From DASSKK01 sp035690495 (lineage in GTDB: Bacteria > Actinomycetota > Actinomycetes > Propionibacteriales > Nocardioidaceae), in assembly GCA_035690495.1 (NCBI GenBank), contig DASSKK010000021.1:1-28949 (forward strand): DNA of 28,949 nucleotides, written 5' to 3'. The notes under the pieces are model-generated. The model was not told where the DNA came from, searched no databases, and saw only the letters and a program-made list of their open reading frames with translations. Position 1 is the stretch's first letter. Every line of letters starts with the position of its first letter. This document shows, one piece after another, positions 1 to 6,801 of this stretch. The position numbers were made by a program, and so were the translations under genes.

Positions 1-1
1 C

Positions 2-100
2 GAGTTCAGGTATAATCGACTCCGTCTCCACTCAGCACTCGGCTACCGGACCCCACAAGAGGCCTATAACGAGTACTGGAACCAGCAGCAGGCAGCATAG
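2..100 (+). CDS. IS3-family transposase (OrfB), C-terminal 32 residues, cut by the window edge
   Basis: Frame 2 is open from the first complete codon to a TAG at 98-100. It reads EFRYNRLRLHSALGYRTPQE and then AYNEYWNQQQAA. The sequence YNRxRxHSALGYxTPxE is the hallmark C-terminus of the DDE integrase (rve) domain of IS3-family transposases. In the family this protein cuts and joins the insertion sequence ends. Only the tail is visible, so intactness cannot be judged. The right terminal inverted repeat should lie a few tens of bases after the stop, and the stretch beginning TGTCCGAAAA near 118 is a candidate. The partner end is outside the window, so I could not test it. Confidence 0.88.
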   Translation, partial: EFRYNRLRLHSALGYRTPQEAYNEYWNQQQAA

Positions 101-364
101 AATCACTATAAATCACTGTCCGAAAAACGCGCGGCAGACCACAGGCAGGTTAGCGACAGCGCGAGCAACCACCTCGGATCGCTTGGCTGTCACATGACCT
201 CCTAGTGCCCACGACCTACTTCACGTTCGCCGCAACTTCGGCCAATGCGACGAGCCTATTGCGATGGCTGCGCTCGTCCGTGATCTGCCGTCGCGAGTCG
301 TCAAGGACCACTCAACGGCATCTCCTGCGGTATTTCTGCGGTACTTGGGCCTGCTTGGGCTATG
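101..364. other. Chromosomal spacer between the IS fragment and the glnA terminator, no gene seen
   Basis: This stretch probably holds the right end of the IS3-family element (about 110-145) and then ordinary intergenic DNA. Open frames crossing it have no ribosome binding site and no recognisable protein, and they run through the terminator hairpin and the attachment core, so I do not call them genes. Confidence 0.5.
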
Positions 365-411
365 CGAAAGGGCCCCCGACGCTGCACACATGCAGGTCAG
401 AGGCCCTTTCG
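365..411 (-). terminator. Displaced glnA transcription terminator
   Basis: A perfect 10-bp stem (CGAAAGGGCC at 365-374 with GGCCCTTTCG at 402-411) encloses a loop that contains a second small stem (CTGCA/TGCAG). On the minus strand it starts 15 bases after the stop codon of the glnA 3' fragment at 427-453, which is the usual place for a terminator. There is no T-run, as is common in actinobacteria. It now lies about 10.6 kb from the functional glnA because the element inserted between them. Confidence 0.7.
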
Positions 412-426
412 GGGTTACGACGTCTG

Positions 427-453
427 TCAGATGTCGTAGTAGAGCTCGAACTC
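427..453 (-). pseudogene. Displaced original 3' end of glnA (codes EFELYYDI-stop)
   Basis: On the minus strand these nine codons read EFELYYDI then TGA. This matches the C-terminus of type I glutamine synthetase; the intact gene at the other end of the element finishes EFELYFDL-stop. The fragment has no upstream coding sequence. The most economical reading is that it is the original chromosomal tail of glnA, pushed aside when the element integrated and supplied a replacement tail. Confidence 0.8.
438..453. repeat. attL core, 16-bp direct repeat with attR
   Basis: The sequence agtagagctcgaactc is identical to 11017-11032. Similarity extends five bases leftward as gtcgN, with one mismatch. Both copies lie at the same codons of glnA, and the tyrosine integrase gene ends just inside the right copy. 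Crossover within these 16 bases would excise about 10.58 kb. Confidence 0.85.
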
Positions 454-470
454 TGCCCGCGTAGGTGGCT

Positions 471-548
471 ACCGTTGGCAACCGTTGGCATTGTGCCTAT
501 GACCTGCGGGTTTACCGATTACAGGTGTTGGCAACCGCTAGCGGTTGC
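471..548. repeat. Cluster of short repeats and an 18-bp palindrome in the left attachment arm
   Basis: ACCGTTGGCA occurs twice in tandem (471-480, 481-490). GTTGGCAACCG occurs at 474-484 and again at 527-537. The second copy runs into the perfect palindrome GCAACCGCTAGCGGTTGC at 531-548. The cluster lies in non-coding DNA on the element side of the attL core, so these are plausible binding sites for integrase, excisionase or a host architectural factor. Confidence 0.55.
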
Positions 549-554
549 GTGACC

Positions 555-575
555 TGCTGAGGACTATCTGAGGAC
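555..575 (+). repeat. 21-bp attP arm repeat, left copy
   Basis: This 21-bp sequence is identical to 10937-10957 and in the same orientation. It contains the heptamer TGAGGAC twice, at 558-564 and 569-575, one helical turn (11 bp) apart. In the excised circle the two copies would flank the core at distances of 101 bp (this copy) and 59 bp (right copy), the arrangement expected of integrase arm sites. Confidence 0.6.
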
Positions 576-618
576 AGCACGACCCCCGGAGGGTTACCAG
601 CTCCGGGGGTCGTGCTGT
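574..618 (-). terminator. Strong hairpin terminator after the leftward structural operon
   Basis: A perfect 18-bp inverted repeat (574-591 with 601-618, 9-base loop GGTTACCAG) has a GC-rich inner stem GACCCCCGGAG. It lies 145 bases beyond the stop of the last structural gene. It would stop leftward transcription before attL and could also work in the other direction. Its first two bases overlap the 21-bp arm repeat. Confidence 0.75.
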
Positions 619-762
619 GTGCGGCGCTGGCAGGTCGTCGGGTAGGGGGTCCGGTCCCTCGCTGCCATCGTTCCCATTCCCCGCATACTCGCCGGAACGA
701 GGGAAAGGCGGCACACTCTCGGGCCGGCGGGGATGGGCGGCGTTGACGCCGTGCTCTGTGGG

Positions 763-1164
763 TTATCCGGTCACGATTTCTCCTACGCATCGGCGGACGA
801 TTCCCCAGGCGTCGAGGGGCACGTCGACGAGGTTGAGCCGGTAGCCGACCAGCTCGGGCTCGTACGGGCAGGCGGTGAGGGTGAGCCACATGGTGCGGTC
901 GACGGTGGTCTCGGCGGGCAGCGTCACGTCGTAGCGGTACAGCGCGTAGGTGTAGCCGGTGGTGCCGGCCTGCACGACCTGCACGTCTCGCGGCTGGGGT
1001 CGCACCAGACAGGCGCCGTCGTAGACGAGTACGGGCGGCGGTGGGTCGTAGGCGCCGGTGTTCGGGTTGTAGGTGCCTTCACCCTCGCCGGGCTTCCACA
1101 CCTGCCCTGTCTCGGTGAGGAAGCGGGCGACGCGGGAGCGGTGAAGCGCGAGGTTCGGTCTCAC
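763..1164 (-). CDS. DUF6093-like phage head-completion protein
   Basis: The protein has 133 residues and starts with GTG at 1164, in a GTGA overlap with the upstream gene's stop, with AAGAGGG as ribosome binding site. An N-terminal helix (RxxVARFL) is followed by a beta-rich region holding VWKPGEGxGTYNPNTG and CLVRPQPRDVQV. This resembles the DUF6093 proteins that sit after the capsid gene in actinobacterial phages and probably act as a head-tail stopper. Position as the last gene of the head operon supports that role. The assignment rests on pattern memory, not on an alignment. It is the most distal gene: no tail genes follow. Confidence 0.65.
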   Translation of the reverse strand: MRPNLALHRSRVARFLTETGQVWKPGEGEGTYNPNTGAYDPPPPVLVYDGACLVRPQPRDVQVVQAGTTGYTYALYRYDVTLPAETTVDRTMWLTLTACPYEPELVGYRLNLVDVPLDAWGIVRRCVGEIVTG

Positions 1165-1505
1165 TGTGCCCTCTTGCGGTAGCGGTTGAGCACGAACGTC
1201 TCGGCCAGCGTCCAGCCGGCGAACTGCCCGTAACGGATGCTGTAGGACGCGTCCGGGGACTCGCTGACGGTGCCGGCGGGGTTCGTTACCAGCCGGGCGG
1301 TGGCGGTGGTGATGACGGCCGCGATGTCGTCGGCAACCATGCCGGTCACAAAGCCGTTTCCGCGGGTGTAGGAACGCGCCATCGCGGTCACGATGGGCAC
1401 GTGCTCGGCGGCCAGGGCCAGGACGGTGGAGTCCTGACCCTGACCGAGGAACTCGGCCACGTCCTGCCCGGTAGGCAGCGCCGCGGTGTCTGCCGGTGTG
1501 CTCAT
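1161..1505 (-). CDS. Phage head-tail connector-like protein
   Basis: The protein has 114 residues and starts with ATG at 1505, two bases after the capsid stop codon. A predicted helical N-terminus (GQDVAEFLGQ, LALAAEHVPIVTAMARSYTRGNGF) precedes DDIAAVITTATARLVTNP and ends in YSIRYGQFAGWTLAETFVLNRYRKR. Small helical proteins directly after the capsid gene are usually the adaptor ring that docks on the portal (gp6/gp15-type). The motif NPxxxxxExxxxYSxRYG and a C-terminal LNRYR are typical of the actinophage version. Its stop overlaps the next start as GTGA, so the two completion proteins are probably translated together. Confidence 0.6.
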   Translation of the reverse strand: MSTPADTAALPTGQDVAEFLGQGQDSTVLALAAEHVPIVTAMARSYTRGNGFVTGMVADDIAAVITTATARLVTNPAGTVSESPDASYSIRYGQFAGWTLAETFVLNRYRKRAQ

Positions 1506-1507
1506 GC

Positions 1508-2389
1508 TCAGCTCGGGATGGTGATGCCGGTGAGCTTCACCACGGCCTCGGCGTTCAGCGGGGCCGCGTCGTAGCGGGCGGTCACCCGTAGCGCTTGCTG
1601 GTCGAAGTCCCCGAACGTCTGGTCGAGCAGCTTCACGGACGGCGCCTGGTCACGTGCAACGGCAACCTGAGACATGTCCGCGAGCGCGGCCCGTGCGGTG
1701 GCCGGGGTCGCCGTGGTGTCCGGAATCCGGTTCGTGATGACCACGCCGTGCCCGAGCAACTGGTACGCGCCGGCCTGCGTGGGGTCCGGCTGGATCAAGT
1801 AGTCCCCGGTGCCGGACGCCTTCAGCTTGCGCAGCTCGACGAACTCACGCGAGCGCATGAACCACCGCAACCGGGTCGGGTCGACGTTGGCGGCCAGCGC
1901 GAGCCCTTCGGCGTCGTGCAGGTCGTCGATGGACAGCGCCGCGCCGACCGCGAGCGTCTGCGTGCCGGTCCAGGCAAACAGGCCCTTGGGGGTGGTCGTG
2001 CCGTCCCCGCTGGCACCGAAGAACTGTCCGTCGATGGTGGCGGCCACGTCGCGGACCAGCCGGGCCTTGAGCGCAGCGTCCAGCGCAATCACGGACTGGC
2101 GGGCCAGCTCGTTGCTGAACCTGGTCAGCACCTTGACGGACTTCATCGTCGAGGGCAGCAACACAACCTCGTCGAAGTCGGGGTCGTCGTCGGTAATCTG
2201 CGCGTTCTCGGCGTACCACGCCGGGGAGGTCGCGCCCGCCATCTTCGGGATACGAAGCTGGTTGGCGGTGTCGAAGATGCGCGGCCCGGAGGCGAGGAAT
2301 CGGGACTCTTGCTCAAGCGGCTGCACGAGGATGCGCTGCACCTGCTCGGCGGTCAGCTCGGATGCTGTGCTGGTGTCTACGGCCATCAT
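1508..2389 (-). CDS. HK97-fold major capsid protein
   Basis: The protein has 293 residues. There are two adjacent ATG codons (2389 and 2386), and AGGAG lies 2 and 5 bases upstream respectively, so the second start is more likely. An N-terminal helical arm (LTAEQVQRILVQPLEQESRF) is followed by an E-loop-like region (ISMxK-type KVLTRFSNELARQSV), the segment AATIDGQFFGASGDGTTTPKGLF, and a beta-rich P/A-domain end (VVITNRIPDT, VARDQAPSVKLLDQ, RVTARYDAAPLNAEAVVKLTG). This is the usual layout of HK97-type coat proteins that lack a delta domain, fitting the separate scaffold gene just upstream. It should form a small shell, consistent with a 10.6-kb genome; that is inference. Confidence 0.88.
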   Translation of the reverse strand: MMAVDTSTASELTAEQVQRILVQPLEQESRFLASGPRIFDTANQLRIPKMAGATSPAWYAENAQITDDDPDFDEVVLLPSTMKSVKVLTRFSNELARQSVIALDAALKARLVRDVAATIDGQFFGASGDGTTTPKGLFAWTGTQTLAVGAALSIDDLHDAEGLALAANVDPTRLRWFMRSREFVELRKLKASGTGDYLIQPDPTQAGAYQLLGHGVVITNRIPDTTATPATARAALADMSQVAVARDQAPSVKLLDQTFGDFDQQALRVTARYDAAPLNAEAVVKLTGITIPS

Positions 2390-2440
2390 GGCTCCTAGCG
2401 TCGAAGTGATGAGACGCCGGGTGCCAGACCCGCAACGTGC

Positions 2441-2469
2441 GAGAGGGCAGCCACCAGGACTGCCCTCTC
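2441..2469 (-). terminator. Hairpin in the gap ahead of the capsid gene, possible attenuator
   Basis: A perfect 10-bp stem (GAGAGGGCAG 2441-2450 with CTGCCCTCTC 2460-2469) with a 9-base loop lies between the stop of the small gene at 2489 and the capsid start. No strong T-run follows on the minus strand. It sits in the only gap near 100 bp in the structural operon and may act as a partial terminator or as an RNA processing or stability element setting capsid levels. Confidence 0.5.
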
Positions 2470-2488
2470 AGGGTACCACGGTGGGGTA

Positions 2489-2680
2489 TTAGCCGACCAC
2501 GACTGCGCGCCCTTGACCGGACTTCCGGGGCATCGCGTCCACCACGGCGGCGTACGCCTTGGCGAGCGATTCGAGCCCTTCAGTCGAGCGACTATGCGCG
2601 GCCGGAGCCGCGTCTCGAATGGCTGTCAGCAGGGCCTCGGCGGTTTCGCTGGCTAGGCCTCTGTTCGTCTCTGCGGACAT
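2489..2680 (-). CDS. Small helical protein between scaffold and capsid genes
   Basis: The protein has 63 residues and starts at ATG 2680 with a good ribosome site (AGAGGGG). It begins 11 bases after the scaffold stop. The sequence is mostly alpha-helical by eye (ASETAEALLTAIRDAAPAA, TEGLESLAKAYAAVVDAMP) with a basic, Gly-rich tail. I do not recognise the family. Position between scaffold and coat suggests a head-assembly or decoration role, or a small packaged protein, but nothing in the sequence proves it. Confidence 0.6.
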   Translation of the reverse strand: MSAETNRGLASETAEALLTAIRDAAPAAHSRSTEGLESLAKAYAAVVDAMPRKSGQGRAVVVG

Positions 2681-2691
2681 GGTTTCCCCTC

Positions 2692-3111
2692 TCAGGCTCG
2701 TGACCGGAGCATCCCGGCCAGGTCGACCGTATCGCCGGAAGCCGACGCGCCTTGCCCCACGTCGCCGGACACACGCCGCGATGCCAAATGAGGCTTGCGG
2801 ATCAGCAGCTCGTCTATCGCGGTGCTGAGCGCGTCGGCGTCGTCTAGGTGCGCCTCGTCGTACGGCAGGTCGTCGGGGTCCGCGAGGCGGCCCGTAGCGG
2901 CCACGAGAGCGGTGTGCAGGCGGTTGGCCAGCTCGTCGGTGCGCTGGGCACGGGTGCGGTACTTCGCGGACTCGTCGCGCAGCTTGGCGACGTACTCGGC
3001 GGGGAACGTCTCGGGCTCTTCCTCGGTCTGCTCGTCGCCGGTCTCGTCGGTCTGCTCGGGCTCGACTTCCTCGGGCTCGCTGGTCTCGGTTTCGGTGGTC
3101 TGCTCGCTCAT
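2692..3111 (-). CDS. Capsid scaffolding protein
   Basis: The protein has 139 residues, with ATG at 3111 overlapping the upstream stop as ATGA and AGGAG in range. The first 40 residues are extremely acidic (Glu/Asp/Thr-rich). A coiled-coil-like stretch follows (YVAKLRDESAKYRTRAQRTDELANRLHTALVAATGRLADPDDL), then a short C-terminal part. This composition, ending in RxxRTDELANRLHxALV, is characteristic of actinophage scaffolding proteins encoded just before the capsid gene. In the family it templates procapsid assembly and leaves before packaging. There is no linked protease domain, which fits the SPP1-type head module. Confidence 0.82.
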   Translation of the reverse strand: MSEQTTETETSEPEEVEPEQTDETGDEQTEEEPETFPAEYVAKLRDESAKYRTRAQRTDELANRLHTALVAATGRLADPDDLPYDEAHLDDADALSTAIDELLIRKPHLASRRVSGDVGQGASASGDTVDLAGMLRSRA

Positions 3112-3242
3112 CGGTCGGTCTCCTTCTCGTCGAGCATGTCTCGGTAGAGCGCGATGTCGCCGCGTTCGGTCTCGACGGCCTCAAGCTCGTGTGCCAGCAG
3201 GGCTCGCAGGTCGGCGGCGGTAAGGCTTGCGGGTTCGGTCAT
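3108..3242 (-). CDS. Small acidic helical protein in the head operon
   Basis: The protein has 44 residues, from ATG 3242 to TGA at 3108-3110, and overlaps both neighbours by four bases (ATGA at each end). The sequence is charged and helical: LTAADLRALLAHELEAVETE then RGDIALYRDMLDEKETDR. The double coupling and absence of a better frame support a real gene. I do not recognise it. It could assist the adjacent scaffold or MuF protein. Confidence 0.6.
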   Translation of the reverse strand: MTEPASLTAADLRALLAHELEAVETERGDIALYRDMLDEKETDR

Positions 3243-3856
3243 GGTCTGTTCCCTCTCTTGGTCTGAACCGGCTTGATGGGGCCGGGGTTGAGCACCGGCA
3301 CGGGTTGGCAGGTGCATCCGGGATGCTGGGGCATCCGGTGAGTCATGGGCCACACCCGGCCCTCTCTCCACCACCACGTACAGAGCTGGCAGGGGTCGGC
3401 GTCGAGCCCGCGGACCCATCCGGGTACGCCGTGCTCGGTGTACGCCGAGAGGCTGGCGAGCTGTAGGTGTCGCAGTGGTTCGGCGCGGGCGATGCGGACC
3501 ACGCGGGGTTTGAGCGCGTCGGGGTCGTCGAGCGCGTCCCCCAGCGTCTCCACGGCCTTGGTCAGCCGGGCGGCCTCGCTGCCGTCGTCGGGCAGCCCCA
3601 TGCCGATGGGGAAGACGTCGAGCCCGGCGCTGCGCAGCCGGCGGGCGGCCAGCAGGTCCGCGAGAGTCACCGCGCCGGCGTCGACACGGACGAGCAGCCC
3701 GGCCATCGCCACCTTCCATCCGGTGTCGGTGAGCTTGCCGGCCAGCCATGCGCCGAGCAGCGCGAGCGCGCCGGCCTGCGCGGTGTCGGCCATCGTGTCG
3801 GCCGCGTGCCGGTACAGGTCGGGCTCGGTGGCGGGCTCGGGGGTCGTGGTGCTCAC
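3239..3856 (-). CDS. MuF-like minor head protein
   Basis: The protein has 205 residues, starting at GTG 3856 in a GTGA overlap with the portal stop. An N-terminal helical part contains WLAGKLTDTGWKVAMAGLLVRVDAGAVTLADLLAARRLR. The C-terminal end has C156-x2-C159, H173, H178, C181-x-C183 around the signature MPQHPGCTCQPVPV. This Cys/His pattern with HPxCxC is the conserved end of Mu gpF/SPP1 gp7-like proteins. In the family they bind the portal and enter the procapsid, possibly affecting DNA ejection. Portal, MuF, scaffold, capsid is the classic order. Confidence 0.8.
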   Translation of the reverse strand: MSTTTPEPATEPDLYRHAADTMADTAQAGALALLGAWLAGKLTDTGWKVAMAGLLVRVDAGAVTLADLLAARRLRSAGLDVFPIGMGLPDDGSEAARLTKAVETLGDALDDPDALKPRVVRIARAEPLRHLQLASLSAYTEHGVPGWVRGLDADPCQLCTWWWREGRVWPMTHRMPQHPGCTCQPVPVLNPGPIKPVQTKRGNRP

Positions 3857-5166
3857 TTGACGCTCACGCTCCCCAGGTCGACGCCGAGCGTGTCGACGGC
3901 CTCGGCTCGTCGCTGCCCGCGGAGGTGCGCTATCTCGTCGGCGGTGTAGCCGAGCTTGGTCAGCGCAGCGGACACGGGCAGGATGCCGGCCTGCACGAGC
4001 TTGACGGCCGCGTCTGCCTCTTGCGCAACCGAGCGGGTCGCCGGGTCGGCCCAGCTCACGCGCACGTCGACGGCGGCAGGGTCGACCTCATCGCGGACGG
4101 CCACCATGAGCCGGGCCACCTGCTCCCACGCGCGTCCGAAAGAGCGTTGGCGGGCCTCGGCGCGTGCGGTCAGCGCGGCCTCACTCGCGCGGATGGCATC
4201 GGCGCTGGTCGGGTTGTCGCCCCCGATGCCCAGCATGTGCTCAGGCAAGCCGCTGACTGCGCTGATTTGCCGCATGACCACGCCCACGGCGTTCTCGTAT
4301 CCGGCGAGGTCGGCGGCGCCGAGCTGCCCGAACTTCGCTTCCGGGTTCTCGCTAATCATCGCCCGGTCGCCTTCGGGGATGGGGTTGACTTCCTCGGTCT
4401 CCCCGGTCGGGTTGCCGTCCGCGTCGAGCACGTCGGCTTCCTCCAGCTCCACGCCGGTTGCCCAGCGGCGCGGCCGGCCGGTGTACTCACTCGACACCAT
4501 CATGTCCGTGAGCAGCTTCACCAGCGCATCGGTCAGCGGCAACACGTCGGCCATCTCGGAACGGCCGTCGTCGAGCAGCCGGGCGGCGTTGGCGAACTTC
4601 ACCACCGGGACCACGCCGAGCGGGTTGCGCAGCGTGTCGACGACGCGGAAGCCGGCGGTGGTCGCCCCGGTGGTGTTGGCAGACAGGCGGGTGATGGTGC
4701 CCGGCTCATAGAGCACGGCCTCGGTCGTGGTGAGGGTTTCCCACCGCTTGACGGCCGCGACTGTGCGGCGGGTGCCGGGGTCGGTCAAGGTGGTGACCTG
4801 CCGGGCAGACTCCGCGGACACGTTCGGCGTGCCATCCGGGTGCGCCCACACGGTGCAGTACGACGAGCCCAGCGCGAGGGCCTCGCGGTGTACGACGTGG
4901 GATTGCTGGTCCAGGTCGCTGGCGAGCCATGCGCTCCACACGTCGGCGCCGGTAAAGCCGGTCACGCGCAGCCGCTCCGCGACGGACTCGACGAGCAGCC
5001 GCGGCACGTTCACGGACACGCTGGTCAGTCGGTTGCCCAGCGCGGCCTTGGCCTCCGGGGACAGGAACGACAACGGCTGAGTGCCGTCGAAGTAGCGGTC
5101 GAGCTGCGTGTAGGTGCTGGTGTTCTCGTCGAGCTGCTGTAGCAAGCGGGTCAGGGTGTCGGTCAT
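3853..5166 (-). CDS. Phage portal protein, SPP1 gp6-like
   Basis: The protein has 437 residues, starting at ATG 5166 with GGAAGG as ribosome site; the terminase stop lies 13 bases upstream. The N-terminal LLQQLDENTSTYTQLDRYFDGTQ, then SVNVPRLLVESVAERLRVTGF, and the late SGLPEHMLGIGGDNPTSADAIRASEAALTARAEARQRSFG are the conserved blocks of actinophage portals (long helix and tunnel region). Twelve copies form the ring at one capsid vertex through which DNA is pumped by terminase. Full length for the family, with no frameshift. Confidence 0.92.
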   Translation of the reverse strand: MTDTLTRLLQQLDENTSTYTQLDRYFDGTQPLSFLSPEAKAALGNRLTSVSVNVPRLLVESVAERLRVTGFTGADVWSAWLASDLDQQSHVVHREALALGSSYCTVWAHPDGTPNVSAESARQVTTLTDPGTRRTVAAVKRWETLTTTEAVLYEPGTITRLSANTTGATTAGFRVVDTLRNPLGVVPVVKFANAARLLDDGRSEMADVLPLTDALVKLLTDMMVSSEYTGRPRRWATGVELEEADVLDADGNPTGETEEVNPIPEGDRAMISENPEAKFGQLGAADLAGYENAVGVVMRQISAVSGLPEHMLGIGGDNPTSADAIRASEAALTARAEARQRSFGRAWEQVARLMVAVRDEVDPAAVDVRVSWADPATRSVAQEADAAVKLVQAGILPVSAALTKLGYTADEIAHLRGQRRAEAVDTLGVDLGSVSVK

Positions 5167-5179
5167 GTGGTCTGCCTTC

Positions 5180-6646
5180 CTAGGCGGCGAACGAACGGGT
5201 CTTACGTCGGGTCTTGCGGGTGGCGCGCCAGGTGGCGCGGCTGTGAGCCATGACGAGCGTCACGGCCAAGTCGATACGGCGGCGGCTGCCGCGCTTCTCT
5301 TTGGCCAGCCGGACACCGCGGGCGTCCTCGGTCACCACCGCGTTGGCGACGTGGCGGGCGAGGTCGCGGTTACCGGAGTGGGACAGCTCGCCATTGATGG
5401 CGGCCTGGTAGGTGTCGGTGGTCGCCGGGGTCAGCCGGGCCGGCGTCTGGTTGAACTCGGTCACCGGGAAGCCCTCGGATTCGAGTAGCTGCAACGTGCG
5501 TGCCCACCGGAACGGGTCGGCGGTCAGCTCCACGACGGTGAACCGCTTGAAGGCGTCGCGGATGGTCTGCTCTACCTCGAGGATGGGCACTCGCCAGCCG
5601 GGGTCATCCTCGCGGGACTCCCACAAGCCGATGACGTCGAAGTGCGGGTGTACGTCGACGGTGCCGGCCAGCAGCGCGGTCGAGTCGCCGTTGAACGACC
5701 CGTCGAGCGCCAGCACGACCGTCGAGCCGTCCGGGACCGGCTGCCCGGTGCTCAGCGTGTCCCAGGTGCCGGGCGGCAGGAAGCTCGCGTCGTCGTGCTC
5801 TACCCACTCGGCCAGCCGGGCACGCCGGAACTCCGACTCACGCGAGCGCGGCGGCAGGGACGCGCGTAGGTGCTCGCGGCTCACCAGGTCGTCGAGTCCG
5901 GGGTTCGCGGTCTCCCAACAGTGGGTGCAGTCGACCGGGTGCGTGATATCGCCCGACCACTCCACGAGCCGGAAGTCCGCATCGTCGGGCCGGGCGCGAC
6001 CGTCGAGCACCAGGTCCAGCATCGGGGACGCCTCGCGCCAGCTCGGCGGGCTCGGGGTGCCGATGGCGAGTAGCTGCGCGGCCGGGGACTTGCCGGTCGA
6101 GTGCAGCAAGCTCTCGTAGGCGTCGCGGCGTACCACGCCTATCTCGTCACAGATTCCCAGCGTGGCCTCACTGCCCTCGATACGGTGCGACTCGCCGGGC
6201 AGCGCGATGACCTGAGAGTCCGTGCGCTCCACGACGATTCGGTCCTTGTAGACCCGGCACCGGCTGGCGAGGTCCTCGTTCAGCTCGACCATGCGCTGAG
6301 CGGTCGCCAGCAGCCGCAACGATGAGCGCTCGTCCTGAGCCACCACCACCGCGCGGGCACCCTCGATACCGGAGTCGAACACGTGCGAGAGCGCCAGCCC
6401 CGCGGTCAGCGTCGACTTGCCGGACCCGCGCGGCACGACCCATAGCGCCAGCTTCGGCCGGTCGTCGAGCAGCGTCGAGACGAGCTGCACCTGCCAGCCG
6501 CGCAGGCGCATCGGAGACTTCGCGCCGGTCCCCTTCGGCACCACGATGAAACGCTCGCAGAACCGGGCGAACCGAGCCGCTCCGGTGCTCCGGGGACGGA
6601 ATGGAAGCGCCGTGGTGTCCGCGGCCGCCTTCGGGCCGGCCTTCAC
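5180..6646 (-). CDS. Terminase large subunit
   Basis: The protein has 488 residues and starts at GTG 6646 in a GTGA overlap. The ATPase domain has a Walker A-like PRGSGKST (72-79) and a Walker B LGICDEIG (D167, E168). The nuclease domain shows acidic residues in VLALDGSFNGDST, VELTADPFRW and a late RRIDLAVTLVMAHSRA, as expected for an RNase H-like fold. It cuts concatemeric DNA and drives it into the procapsid. Length and motifs are complete. No small terminase subunit is recognisable next to it. The HNH gene two positions upstream is typical of cos-type packaging modules. Confidence 0.93.
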   Translation of the reverse strand: MKAGPKAAADTTALPFRPRSTGAARFARFCERFIVVPKGTGAKSPMRLRGWQVQLVSTLLDDRPKLALWVVPRGSGKSTLTAGLALSHVFDSGIEGARAVVVAQDERSSLRLLATAQRMVELNEDLASRCRVYKDRIVVERTDSQVIALPGESHRIEGSEATLGICDEIGVVRRDAYESLLHSTGKSPAAQLLAIGTPSPPSWREASPMLDLVLDGRARPDDADFRLVEWSGDITHPVDCTHCWETANPGLDDLVSREHLRASLPPRSRESEFRRARLAEWVEHDDASFLPPGTWDTLSTGQPVPDGSTVVLALDGSFNGDSTALLAGTVDVHPHFDVIGLWESREDDPGWRVPILEVEQTIRDAFKRFTVVELTADPFRWARTLQLLESEGFPVTEFNQTPARLTPATTDTYQAAINGELSHSGNRDLARHVANAVVTEDARGVRLAKEKRGSRRRIDLAVTLVMAHSRATWRATRKTRRKTRSFAA

Positions 6647-6801
6647 GTGTCACCACCGGCACACCGCTGGCAGACCGCGAGGTCAGCACACCGATACTCG
6701 GGGTCACACGCGCAGCCATCGCAGCGCGCATCGGCGAACCAGAACGCGACGTCGATTGGCGCCTCGTCCAGGTCGAGCTGGCACCGGAAGCAGCTAGTCA
6801 C
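6643..6801 (-). CDS. Small cysteine-rich, probably zinc-binding protein
   Basis: The protein has 52 residues, starting at GTG 6801 (overlapping the HNH stop as GTGA, with GAGGGG upstream) and ending in a GTGA overlap with terminase. Nine cysteines include CFRC, CDGCAC, RCADLAVCQRC, a pattern of two zinc ribbons or knuckles. The family is unknown to me. Tight coupling between the HNH nuclease and large terminase genes suggests a packaging role, possibly in the place where a small terminase usually sits, but the protein is too short for a known small terminase fold. Confidence 0.65.
   Translation of the reverse strand: MTSCFRCQLDLDEAPIDVAFWFADARCDGCACDPEYRCADLAVCQRCAGGDT

Noticed and set aside
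365..411. tRNA gene or CRISPR repeat near attL
   Set aside because: The structure is a single terminator-like hairpin without cloverleaf arms or a repeated spacer pattern. No CRISPR array was seen anywhere in the window.
205..552. Open frame of 115 codons on the plus strand left of the element
   Set aside because: It crosses the glnA terminator, the att core and the arm repeats, has no ribosome site, and has low-complexity Arg/Ser/Leu content with no recognisable family.
512..889. Minus-strand open frame at the end of the structural operon
   Set aside because: It overlaps the DUF6093-like gene in another frame and runs through the terminator hairpin; Arg/Pro-rich shadow of GC-rich DNA.
3748..5142. 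Long plus-strand frame of 464 codons opposite the portal gene
   Set aside because: It is antisense to a well-supported portal gene; His/Arg/Gly-rich composition is typical of a shadow frame.
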